From NCBI GenBank assembly GCA_002794775.1, contig NBAY01000038.1, positions 186,001-250,000 on the forward strand: DNA of 64,000 bases, given 5' to 3'. Positions 22,439 to 33,445 of this stretch are shown here, piece after piece. The position numbers were made by a program, and so were the translations under genes. The first letter of the stretch is position 1; every line of letters starts with the position of its first letter. A model generated the notes under the pieces. It did no database searches and was not told the DNA's origin. It saw only the letters and a list, made by a program, of their open reading frames with translations. Source of the stretch: Porodaedalea pini (Eukaryota; Basidiomycota; Agaricomycetes; Hymenochaetales; Hymenochaetaceae).

Positions 22439-23571
22439 ATGTCAATGTCGGAAGGAACTCAAAGAAGTAACAAAAGACGCCATGAGGAAGTTAGAGAACA
22501 TGAATTTGCAGCTGTGACGAAAGCAAACTCAAAGAGCAAGAAGACAAGGACAGACTCTGAGGACAGCGATGGAAGCCAGGGATCGGTAGCCAAGGCAAAA
22601 CCGAAGCCCTCTGAGGCCACATCAAGAACGACGAGGGGTTCTGGGAAGGCTGGAGAAAAGAAACATACACCAAAAGATAGTGACTCCAAAATCAAGTCAG
22701 GAACCAATGATCAAGTCGGACGTGCCAAGGAATCTCAAGTATCCGGTACACAAGATTCAGGTGTCTTCTCTGGACCTTCAAAGGACGCAAAGAAAAAGGA
22801 CACATCTAGTCAAAGAGCTCACTCTTCAGCGCTACACGCATCCGAGACTCAGAAGCCATGCAGACTCCACAAAGCACCGATCACTTCTGCCATGGTATGC
22901 TATGTAGGATACGGAATCTACATAGGCTCGTGGAGGGCAGTGTGCACTAACTTCCTAAAGGCCAACAATATCACGCATGTCTTGAGTCTCGGTCAGAAAC
23001 CCCTGACCGGGGAGTCGCTAGAAGATTTCAATTGGAAGTACTTGGCCATTGAGGACATAGGTGATGCACGAATCGAAGGCATATTCGGCCCTGCATTTGA
23101 ATTCATTGATGAAGGCACCTCTGGAACAAACAAGATTATGGTTCACTGTCAAATGGGATACTCGCGCTCGCCAGCAGTTGTGATAGGTTACTTGCAAGAC
23201 AAGAAGAACTATTCATGGTTTCAGGCATTTGTGTGGGTTGCAAGAAGGCGGCCTCAGATCTGGCTTCTGGATAGATTTAGGAGGACCTTTGATGAGAAAG
23301 CAAGACAAGAGGGCAGCAATGCTGTAGACTTTAATCTCCCGGGAGACAACGCTGACACTGTCAAGGAGAGAGTGGATGCAAACAGTACACATTTAGAAAA
23401 GTTGCACGTGTCATTCTCAGGTTGCGCAGAAGACAGTAGAAAACACGAGTCTGTTGTCTTCTGGACTGAAGAAGCTAAAGAAAGGTAAGTCGAGTCCTAC
23501 CGCAGTTGAGACTGGACTCCTGGTATTCAAAATCATGTTCGTTCACTAGCGCTTCGTCAAAAGCACCGTGA
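22439..23571 (+). CDS. Dual-specificity protein phosphatase with disordered N-terminus
   Basis: Exon 1 22439-23484, an intron with a perfect GTAAGT donor (23485-23549), and a 22-nt last exon, giving 355 aa. Residues 1-145 are Lys/Ser/Thr-rich and disordered with nuclear-localisation-like clusters. The DSPc domain follows (about 150-290): YIGSWRAV, THVLSLG, the general-acid region AIEDIGDARI and the signature HCQMGYSRSPAVV, with Cys237 nucleophile and Arg243. This predicts Ser/Thr/Tyr or atypical substrate dephosphorylation; the target is unknown. Without the intron the frame would end one codon later at a TAA, so the C-terminus is short either way. Confidence 0.85.
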
Positions 23572-24312
23572 AATAAGGATTGTTCTGTATCACGATCTTT
23601 AGAGCCTAGCATATAGCCTCAACGGTCGATCTGTTACCTAAATCCATTGTGTAGAAAAGGAGACAGCTCTGTACCTTCATGGCTTTCATATTCGCGTACC
23701 TACTTATAAGATCAGCCTAAATGAGATATTAGAAGGACACGAAAAAATGGTCGCGCAAGCACTCCGAATCTTGCCGACTTTGCAACCACAGACATTTGCC
23801 GTTATAACTGTGCATATATAATCAACCTTGTTCTGCATAGTCCAACTTGCCCGTATCTCTGGTTTGAAAACAAAGAATATTATTCCTCCCACTGAGCGTG
23901 CACTAAATCAACCTCCTGACGAAAGAATACATCCTGCTCAGGCCAGCTCCTTGCTGAAGGCTACATCGGTACTGAGCCGCCATAAGAGTCGCCCTCGAGG
24001 CTCGATTTTCCCCTCTCAACATATCCGATTGCTTTGTAGAACGAATGCTGTAGAGTACGTAATGTATAATCAGTGCTTGTTCCTTTCTATATAAGAATTT
24101 TTAAAACTGCTCACTGCTTCCTCGGTCTCTGTTTCAAGACAGACGCGTCTGCTCTTCAAGTTCGGGCTCTCCTTGACCTTGATCTTTACCAAGTTATATC
24201 GATTGTGTAGATATGCAGTAATATAAGGTCGTACAGACTCACATTGTCTTCGACAACTTGGATGCGCGCTCCCCCGACGCGCGCCGCTGTATTGTATATG
24301 TTGCAACGCCAA
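23572..24312. other. Intergenic stretch, no supported gene
   Basis: Convergent region between the phosphatase gene and the next minus-strand gene. No motif or RNA gene seen. Confidence 0.4.
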
Positions 24313-25064
24313 TCAACTGAAGGTGCCATCCTCCGGGCGCATAGTCAGTCCCAAGTACGCAAGTCGTGAACTGGGAACTTTGGGGTAGGTACTGAAATGG
24401 ATGACGGATTAAAAACGTCTTCATTGAAAGATGAAGAAAGAGCAGATGAAAAGCAGGACAGAGGATAAGATGGTGGACATGGTAGAGGAACGAAGAAGCC
24501 AACCAAATACCAACGTGTCTACCCACCAAACTAGCACATCTGGGTCTTTCATCACAAGCTTCTCCATGAATTGATACTGATTGAACCCCGCTTCAAGCCT
24601 TCCCTATAATGCACAGTTCGTCAGACTCAAGAAGGACAGAAATAAAGAACAGAAACTCACGATTCGAGAATCTCCACCCCCCTGGGCCGAACCACAAGGC
24701 AGAGTCCACAACGCCATGCCGCTCGGCAGCACACACCGATGCACAAGCTTCCGAGGAGCTCCGTGCGGCCTCCGAGAATCATTGAATTCCACTTGTCGAT
24801 GATAGTGAGTGCTGACGAGATATCACTTCTACAACTTCAGATAACCCTCCAAAACGTACCATCTTTGAATGCATCTACCATTACCACTGTAACAAGTTAT
24901 ACATCATCGTCTGCAGCGTAGCGAATCGATCTGGTCGAAGGAAACGTAGACCTCCACTCACCGGAGGCGTCTGACGAGTTTTCGAATCGAGACACTAGGG
25001 ACGGACGACATCGTAGAATGAAGGGTAAAGAGAAGGATATGAAGGGCGCGTAGCTTGGTACCCT
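24313..25064 (-). CDS. Unrecognised multi-exon gene, 5' end unresolved
   Basis: A chain of minus-strand exons fits splice consensus and phase: an upstream exon ending at 24962, then 24860-24886 (27 nt), 24661-24791, 24527-24603 and 24313-24391 to a TGA. Donors are GTGAGT, GTACGT, GTGAGT and GTGGGT. The predicted product includes VVMVDAFKDVEF, RRPHGAPRKLVHRCVLPSG, ALWTLPCGSAQGG, AGFNQYQFMEKLVMKDPDV and the C-terminal LAYLGLTMRPEDGTFS. I do not recognise the family, and no membrane span or catalytic motif stands out. The first exon is open upstream only to a stop near 25065 and shows no clear ATG in frame, so an additional 5' exon or a frame error is likely. Confidence 0.45.
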
Positions 25065-25502
25065 CTAAAGTCTGCTGAATGCATTACAATCTTGTTCGTC
25101 CATCATAACGTTCAGACAATGTATGATTTGGGGTTGTTCGCAGATCAAACTTGGATATGTTGAGGAAGCGTGCGTGCAGGAAACCTAGCTGGAACAACAA
25201 AAGGCGAAAATCGCATTGCAGATAGATAAGCTTTACGGGGAAATTATAGGAAAAGGACAGGACGCGGCGCGGCCCAGAAGATCGCGCAAATGTTCGCCGA
25301 TTGCTACTGTCTATCATGACAACTAGAGCGGATCAATGAAGTTCTCGGCCATTTTGTTTCCGATCTGATTTTGACGATTGTTCTCCGGTGTCGTTGTTCG
25401 GCAAGGAGCGGCGGTGTGCACATCCGATGAAATAGCACATCTGGATAAAGGTACATAGTAATGGAAAACCAGTAATACAACATGAAAGCATACAAGATCT
25501 TT
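25065..25502. other. Unresolved stretch, possibly 5' exon material of the gene to the left
   Basis: A minus-strand frame (25317 down to 25084) starting MIDSSNRR contains a possible GTAAAG...CCAG intron but cannot be joined convincingly to the downstream exons. Confidence 0.3.
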
Positions 25503-27199
25503 TCAATATGCAGTCGAGTCCTGTAATCGCCACCGCTTCAACGGCCCGAACCACCAGATCGACCAACTTTCTTTCTTCGGCGGAGGTCGTTTAAGCGTAC
25601 TGGCTTTCGTCCGCGAGGTATCTTCAGCATCGTAGACGACTAAGTTCTCCTGGTCATGTTCGCCTTCCATTTCGTTCTCTCTCCGCTCCCGTTCCCGAAG
25701 TCCGAAGCTCCCCAGACCCCAACCAACAACATCTGTATCGCCCCCAACAGCTCCGACGGCTATCCTGTCAGTCGGATTTGTATAAGCTGCTGCGGCTTCG
25801 CGCCCATACACTGCACGCCGCAAGCGCATACGCTCAAGTGCCTGGCTGTGCGCAGCCGCAAGGTGTGCTCGGCGCAAAAGTTGATAGAAATGTGAGAGTG
25901 CAAGCAAAGGCGGCGTTGCACAGAGGCGGGACAAGATATTGGGGGAAATATCTGTCGTAGTAGCACCGGAAGTTTGCGGAGAGCTCGTCGTCGAAGCCGA
26001 GGACGATTCTGCAGCTGGCGAACATCTATTGACCATCTCGATGGATCCGCTTTTCTCGCCGGGAACAGCGCTGATAGGACCGTTTCCTCGACGCACAAAG
26101 CCAAGCGTCTCGGACGCGTTCCGCCAGAGAGCCTGTGCTTTCTCCTTCCTCACCGTCCGCCGTGCAGCGCGCGCTTTACGTTTGCGGTCGCGCCTTTCCT
26201 CTCGCCGCAGTAGCTCCTCAACCTCCCCAATACCCCGCCCGCCCCCGACCCACCACCACCAACCGAGAAAACTCTGCCACAGCACGACAGCCCATATAAG
26301 GCTTGGAAGCCAGAGGTACTGGTCCTTTGTCGGGATATAGAGGAAATTGAGCGCAGTAGAGACCAGCGCGAGTGCGAGCGCCGCCCCACCGAACGCAGCA
26401 GTCCCGCCATCCGTGCGCCATGCCTGCTTGCGATTTATGGCGAATCCCCAGAGGAAGAGTGCGGCGGTGAACAGGAGAGAGAGTGCGGCATTACATGTAT
26501 TGCGAATTGTGACGGCGACGTCGACGGTTGTCTGATTCTGATGGATCGGAAGGAGCTCCATGGAGGCAGAAAGGAGAGCGAGTGGGCCGAGCAGACCAAG
26601 GATGAGACGCTGTTCGAGCTGGGATGGGTAGAGAAGTGTCAAGAACTGGATGTGTGTAATCTGACAACAATATCAACTCCAATAATGCCCCGTAAAGATA
26701 AACATATTAAAGCACACACCTGAACAAAAGCGGACGTCGTCGCGTCCATAGCATACCATCCAGCGAGCTCAGCCGTCGACCACGATGCTGGGTCCGTCAC
26801 GGATGTATTATTATTCGAGGGCTTCGAGATTGGGGGGACGTCCTTTGCCAAATAATTAATCATGTACGGCCACGCCTGTGTGTCTTGAAACGAGGATGTG
26901 AGAACGACGAAGAGCGTCGCAATGAGCGAGATGAGCAGTGAGAGTACGCCGGCGAGTTGCAGGGCATAGTTCATAGGTGCCAGTGGCCAGTGGTATTGTG
27001 CAGTAAAAAGGAGGTGAATGAGCAGCACTGCCGTGAGCGCAAAGATAATGCCATTGAGCAGGATCTGTACGGGGAGCGAGCGCGAAAAGGCGGGCTGCAA
27101 GGCCAGGACTGGATTCTGGTCAAAGCTGTCATCGGCAAAAGCGCACTGAGCCGCATTGCACACAGCGAGCAGAAAGAGTACAATCCATGACCGACCCAT
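25503..27199 (-). CDS. Polytopic membrane protein with signal peptide, unknown function
   Basis: Two exons (26720-27199 and 25503-26660) separated by a 59-nt intron with donor GTGTGT and acceptor GTCAG; phase 0; 545 aa. The N-terminus is a signal peptide (MGRSWIVLFLLAVCNAAQCA). Hydrophobic stretches follow at about residues 48-68, 82-106, 151-170, 172-193, 208-232, 248-268 and 275-295, suggesting about seven spans. The remaining 250 residues are cytosolic, Arg/Lys-rich then Ser/Thr-rich. A seven-span core with a long tail is reminiscent of receptor-like proteins, but no family motif was recognised and the function is not assigned. Its start lies 184 bp from the stop of the ABC transporter gene, which is on the same strand. 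Confidence 0.75.
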
Positions 27200-27383
27200 C
27201 GTCGGTGACGGTATGCTGAACGGTGTCGGTGTTAACGTTGGTCGAGCACATGAGTCTTACATAATCGGGAAACAACTTTCATTCGAGTAAAAAGAAAAGA
27301 AAAATCTAAGAATTATATGAAGTTTCTACAGCTACAGTATTTGGTTTTGAGTAATGAATATTTGAGATAGTCCGCCTATATTA

Positions 27384-30126
27384 TCACGTATGCACCCGAC
27401 TTTCTGCGGGCTCTTCCATGGTGCTGTTATTTTCAGGGGCCTCTTGAGAACTCGACGAGACTAAAATGTCCGCTGTGGTCGTATCGAGCTGAGCAGCCAT
27501 CAAGACGCGGAAGCGTGAGTTGGGACGCGATACCTGTAAAATGAGCGACGTAAATGACGAAGCGCAGACTAAGGTCACGATTGAGCACTTACTAGCTGGC
27601 GGTACGTCCCAGATTCAGTGATCTTTCCGCCTAGCATAAGCAAAACGACGGGGAACGTCAGTATAAGCGAATGGAGGCAAAAGGCAGGTAACAGACCTTC
27701 AAGGACAACAATACGCTCCGCACGCGCTATCGTAGATATCCGATGTGCGACGATTAGGCATGTCGTTTGTCGCGAGCTCAGGATCTTGTCGATTGCGTCG
27801 TTCACCTGCTCTGAGATTGAAGATGTGTCTCAACTGAGGCATGTCAAAATACGTACTCGATATTCAGACGTTGCATCCAGAGAGCTAGTTGCCTCGTCCA
27901 TAGTAAGAATGGCCGGTTTCTTCAGCAGCGCGCGCGCGATCGCGAGCCGCTGCCGTTGTCCACCGCTCAGACTCAATCTCCCAACTGCCATCGTGCATTT
28001 CATTAGCTTTAGCTCGCTCTAGGCCAGCCGACGAAGAGACATACTCTCTGTATCAAACCCTTTCGGCATACCCCATACGAACTCGCAGTTTGCCTGGCGG
28101 GCGGCCTCTTCGATCTGTTCCCTCGTCGCATCCGCGTTCCCGAAAGCAATGTTCGATGCAATTGTCCCTGTGAACAAAACGGGGTCCTGCGGAACGACGC
28201 CGATCAAGTTGCGCCAGGAGGATGGTGTGAAGTCACGGATGTCTAGGAGAGCTTGGTAAGGTAGCCTTGCAGAATGTCGGAAGCGCCGCACCTTGTCCGT
28301 CAAATGTGATCCGCCCACTTGTGGGATCATAGAAGCGTAGTAGAAGGGACTGGACGCTAGACTTGCCACTTCCACTCTGACCACTGCCAGTACATCATAA
28401 GGTCGATGAACCTCTCTAAGTGGTCAGAGAACAATTTAGAGCACTCACACAATTGCTACGCTTTCCCCGACGTCAAGTTTCAGCTCAAAATCCTTCAGCA
28501 CGCCGACGCCGCGCCGGCTCGGGTACTCGAACGATATACTCTCAAACGACACCGCGCCCCTCCTGTCTGAAGCAACAGGTACACCAGATAAGGGGACCGC
28601 GGGCGACCGTTCGAGCAACTCGAAGATGCGCGTGCCGGCACCCACGGCACGCATGATAGACGCGAAGAAAGAGCTGCATAAAACGAGTTTCAGCCATCGT
28701 CAAGCAAAAAGGGGAATATAGCAACGCACGTCAGCATAGACAACCCATTTCCGACATATACCGTGTACAGCAGCATGCTCGTCAGATCCCCGACAGATAT
28801 AATGCCCTTGCTCACTAGGCTGCCCCCGTACCCAAGCAGACAAAGCAGTGTCACATTCCCGCTCCACCCGGTCGCGCCAAAGAACGCACCACTCGCAAGC
28901 GCCTCTTTGCGGGCAAGGGCGAGTACATTGTTCACCTTTTCGGCGAACTTGCGCTCTTCCTGCGGCTGGGCGTTGAACGCCTGGACAGTGCGGAAGGCTG
29001 AGAGCGACTCAGAGGAGACCTTGGTCATGTCGCCGACGGCCTCTTGTGTGCGGTTAGAGAGTTTCTTGAGGTAGCGGCCATAGAAGACCTATGAAAATGT
29101 TACTGTTATTTAAGGCGAGAACTGGGAATGAGAAGGGGACGAACGGCACCGAGCGAGACGGGAGGTACGACGGCGAGCATGAGCATCGTGAGCTGCGGTG
29201 AGAGGTAGAACATCGCTCCTACTTCATGACTTTAAACGATTGGATTTCCACTTGGGAAAGTTCAGAAAGACACTCACAGCCGACCGAAGCCATCACGACC
29301 GCTCGGAGTCCGTCACTCAGGTTCTGTGTCATGCTTTTCCCGAGGGTGAGGACCAGCCTAACGCACAAGATAAACGAAAGTACTCACGACTCGCCGACGA
29401 TACTCGAGTCCACACTCAGACGACTGATGACGTCGCCCTCTCCCTTCTCGATAAACTCGACTTCCTGCCGGAGCGCACTGGCGTACGTGCGCTGGCGTAA
29501 TTGAGCGACAATGCGTTGTCCAGAAAGCCGCATGAGGATGGATCGTCCTGCATTGGCCGCCGCGCCGACGGTAAAGGCCGTTAAAAGAAGAGCAGATGCC
29601 TGCACGATGCTCAAACCAAACGGTATTTGCTGCAACCGAGCGTCCTCAGAACAGTGTACAGCAGAAGAAAAGAGAAACGTACCGGATTAGTAGATGCAAA
29701 GAAATCTATGAGTTTTCCGATCGTGAATGGGATGGATAATGATACGGAGGAAGAAACAAGAAGGAGTCCGACGGCAATGAGCAGAGGCTTTCGTTCAGGC
29801 TTTGTAAGTGCGATAATTTTGCGGGCGGAGGAGCCCTGTCCTGGTTGCTTGGGCCGCAAAGACGAAGGCAGGAGACGAGCAATAGGTCCTGGCGCTTTTG
29901 GAGGTTGAGATGGAAGCGAGACCTCAGATGGTTTTGCAGTAGACAGCTGGCGGAGTGGGCTATTGAACCGACATCGGGCGCAAACCGCGACTAGACTAGG
30001 TCGTGCTGGTGGTCGTAAGGCGCCGTCGAGTGCATTGAAGCGTCGCAAATACGGGGCGCTAGCAGGCGGTCGTCGACATGCGCGCAGTTCCAGCGCAGCA
30101 ACACGCCATACGCTCGTCCGCATCAT
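27384..30126 (-). CDS. MDL1: Mitochondrial ABC half-transporter, Mdl1/ABCB10 type
   Basis: Twelve exons (29683-30126, 29388-29629, 29278-29333, 29145-29221, 28730-29088, 28449-28673, 28292-28383, 28045-28242, 27857-27984, 27697-27805, 27593-27630, 27384-27533) give 705 aa, all in phase. The N-terminus is Arg-rich without acids ([19 protein letters not shown]) and reads as a mitochondrial presequence. A six-span ABC exporter membrane domain follows, with family features such as [16 protein letters not shown] and [12 protein letters not shown]. The NBD has Walker [10 protein letters not shown] (about 469-477), the Q-loop VVPQDPVLF, signature LSGGQRQR (570-577), Walker [13 protein letters not shown] and H-loop VAHRIST. 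Yeast Mdl1 exports peptides from the matrix; homodimerisation is expected. Splice choices were fixed by continuity of the family sequence. Confidence 0.93.
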
Positions 30127-30312
30127 CGACGGACGGATGGATGGGTGTCAAGAGCAAGCTGCGTGCACGATCGTGGAAGCCAGGCAACGTCACGCGTTTC
30201 GCGCGTCATCAAAAGTCTCGGCATACTTATTGTAATGAAAAATAAATATAATCCATTCTGTAACTATGTAAGGTAAAGGATTTTTAGCACTGCAAGGTAT
30301 GATACCCAGTGC

Positions 30313-31298
30313 TCAGTAGCCTGCAGCGCCGGGTGCAGCATCGCCCTCCCTCTTCAGCCTCAGTAGGACCTCCTTGAACCTGCTCAGATCCGTCGTTCCC
30401 GGTCCCGTCCGCGCCAGCGTCTTGCTCTGCGAGTTCTGGAGGTCGATGTATTCGCAGATTCGCGACCACGTCGTACCCGCCGACAACGAATCGGTAAACG
30501 ACGCAAGGTACTCTGCTTCCTGCTGCCTACAAAAAATAATGAATTAAGGTTGAAAGAGAAAACTAGTTCTGTAGACGCGTACTTGTTTTCCTTGATATTG
30601 CGCTCCTTTTTCGCATTGTATTCCTCATAGAACTGATCTATCGAGCGCTCTGCTTTGCAATAGTCTCCTGGCGCCGCGCGTGAGACGCCTCGTCACGCTC
30701 TTTGATCTCCGCTGCCTGTTTCTCGCGCCATGCCCTAACCACTTTATTCAGCAGAGTTCAAACTGTTAAAAGCAAAAGGCTCGGACGCACTTGATAACCT
30801 CTGGCTCTTCTTCGTCGGGCAAGGGTTGTTGAAGAATAGGTGTCGACGAGAAAGCCGAGGGTTGCGGACGAGGGGCAAACGGAGGAGGTGCACCGAACGA
30901 GGGTTGCTGGGGCACGGCGGGCGATGCTTTCGGCTGTTAGACACGGCATTGTGAGCTTAGCAGGCAATGCATGCACTTGTCAAGATACACACCGGACTGC
31001 CCCCACCAATGTCAGGGAACTGGTCCTCGAAACGCTCGATTTCGTCATCTCCAGTGACCTTCACCTCCCGCACCGGCTCGTCAAAATCGTCAAAGTCAAG
31101 AGCACTCGACAATGGCTTAGTAAATGCAGGCGCAGGGGTGGGGATGTCGACCGAGCCATCGAGAGCGATATCCGGGAAGGCGTTCGCGGCAGCGTCGAGG
31201 TCGATGTCGCCCACTCCGCCGCCGCCACCCAGCGAGGCGGAGGGCGGCGAGAAGGAACCGCCCAGCAGGTCGTTTTCGCGCGAGAGGAAATCAGACAT
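30313..31298 (-). CDS. CLC1: Clathrin light chain (one-base frame break in exon 3)
   Basis: Exons 30993-31298, 30791-30933, 30583-30734 and 30313-30526. The product has the acidic, disordered N-terminus with DEIERFEDQFPDI (the conserved EEFEDxFP-like motif that contacts clathrin/Hip1R), a Pro-rich linker, the heavy-chain-binding helix (VIKAWREKQAAEI, then ERSIDQFYEEYNAKKERN) and the C-terminal block SRICEYIDLQNSQSK. It coats clathrin vesicles at the Golgi and plasma membrane. Exon 3 is one base too short for its phases: after ETIAK the frame must move by one to continue AERSIDQF, near 30653. All other features look intact, so a sequence or assembly error is more likely than a pseudogene. An in-frame upstream ATG at 31553 would add 85 residues. 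Confidence 0.9.
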
Positions 31299-33360
31299 AA
31301 CGCTGAGTGAAGAAGGCGTACGCGGTGGTGGTGTTGAATGCACTCGGGAGACGTCGAGTGACGAGGCGCGGGGCGTGACACGTAGTCGAGCCTGGGAAAA
31401 TACTCGAGGCACCTTCTTCCATCGCTGCAGCGATGCTCGCTCCTGCTCTTGCTCTTGAACCTGCTCCTTCTCCTCGACAACTCCCTTCTCGCTCGCTTTC
31501 TTTCGCCCGGGATTCAACAGCTCGAATGAGAACGTGCGCAGCGGGGCTTTCATCGTGGTCGTAGTCGAGCGTATGGTAAAGATTACAGCTCGTCTTCCAC
31601 GCCTCAAGATACTTATACGTCGTGGTCTACACGTTTTCTTAAGAATCGTTCAGACATCACATCGAGCACATTTCTCTCTCTAATACAGCCTTCTGCTCTG
31701 ATTAGACTCTTCTGTCTTATCGATCTATCACTGCCGGCTCGCTATGCTTTGGGACCATATCGCAGCTATCGAGTTCCTCAGCTTGAACCACGGATTCGGC
31801 GATATGCAACACGTTCACGATAGTCTCGCATTCTTTTACTGTCTCTCGTCTACTCCAATGTCTGGAATACAAGGAGAAAGTACAGCGTGCCGTACTTAGC
31901 TGTACCACTAAGTCGCAGAGCCCGCTGTCTCTCATTCCCGGAGTAAATGTCTCCTGTACTTCAAATGAAATTGCCTGGCCTGGAGAATGGTTTTAGAGAT
32001 CTTGCACACGTTGTGAGCATCAGACATGTCGACGTGACACGAAGGAATCATCCGGATTGAATGATGTTGCAAGCAGCAACTCCAGCTATCTTGAGGCACC
32101 TTACTGGTCCCACCTAATGCTCGTATCAATTTCAATTCCTTCTCTTTCGACTCAAGTCATAGCATACATATGTATATCTAGTAGTTCTATATATGCATAA
32201 GTATTTTCAATAACGACAGATACAAGGCCGTATCAAGAAAGCATAAAAATGTATGAAGACTAGATGAACGACTTTCAAAGTGCGATACCACAAATAACTG
32301 CCATCGCTTTGGCACAACGTTAACTCCAATGAAGCAAAGGAGAAGGCGAAAAGAGGGTAAACGGTCTATGAAGCATTCCGGAACGCATGCCTTGAGAAGC
32401 ATCCGTAGCTCGAGATCGTTCGGGCCACTTGCTTAGGTCCGACACTCTTGTTCGTGAATGTGACGGGAATGAACGCATCAGGAGTCGATCTAAATACTCA
32501 CGCGTACTGTTGGCCTTCAACACTTGAGCAACAGGCAGCGAGGGCTCTTAGAAACGCAAGGTTCAGCAGATCGATCCCTTTCCTTAACGATCAATGAACT
32601 CAACGATTTTGTCGCTCTTCGAACTTAAAAAGCGACTGAGGGACGAGGTCTGCGTTAGTACCGTCGAATACTAGTATTTTGTACTTGCGCTCGTCAATGG
32701 TGTCGCTCTGTAAACTGTAGTCTAGCATACTTCAAGAGATGCAAAAAATGTCTTACTTACTGATTTATAGAGACCACCGAAACTTACTGTGTTTACAATG
32801 CAACCCGATTGATAGCATTATCCTTCTCCATGGCTATCGTACGCGGAAGGATATGAACTGCCTCGGCTTCCATTCTTCGGCCGCCATCCAACACGCAGTC
32901 ATGATTGTCACGAGCGTGCACCTGAACCCTCTTCCTCCTTGCGCTACCTTGACTGACGATGCAGATGAGTACATAGTGACAGACGGATCTAAACAGAACT
33001 CACGGGGTTGGAGCAAGAACTTCAACCACTAGATACTCAAGCTGCTCTTAACTCAGTTCCCCTTCCTGCCTGTTGCAGCATGATACAGAATCAGCCATGT
33101 ATCATGGTCCGCCCTCAGTTTGTGCAACTTGAGCATGGTGGAGATAACTGCGTGCACGCTCGCGCGGGTGTCCCCTTAACTGGATAGTCGCCCCGTTGAT
33201 TCTTGAGATCGGCGCTCTTGCACGAAAACGCCATTCGGGAGGTCGGTAGCGTTCTCATAGAGAACTCATTGAGTCTATGCGTTCCATCGGCTTCGAGTGT
33301 CGAATCCGGTGCGTTCAAGTTGTTCAAGCGCGGCGTAAGTCACCAAGTGTGGCAGCTGTT
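31299..33360. other. Long region with no supported gene
   Basis: Its left end, to about 31607, is an open upstream extension of the clathrin light chain frame. Beyond that the open frames are short and without motif. The right end abuts the retrotransposon. Confidence 0.4.
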
Positions 33361-33371
33361 CTTGTAATCAC
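33361..33371 (+). repeat. Putative target-site duplication, left copy
   Basis: CTTGTAATCAC; an exact copy occurs at 39654-39664 just after the 3' end of the non-LTR element. Match length is typical for target-primed reverse transcription. Confidence 0.6.
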
Positions 33372-33445
33372 TTCTTGACTTCCTACTACCACCACCTGGA
33401 TCGTGGGAAACTTGCAGCGAACTCGTTATTTCTCTTCTCCTTGCT

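Noticed and set aside
25939..26340. 133-codon plus-strand frame
   Set aside because: Antisense to the polytopic membrane protein gene.
32739..33032. 97-codon plus-strand frame before the LINE
   Set aside because: No homology or splice support; left within the unassigned region.
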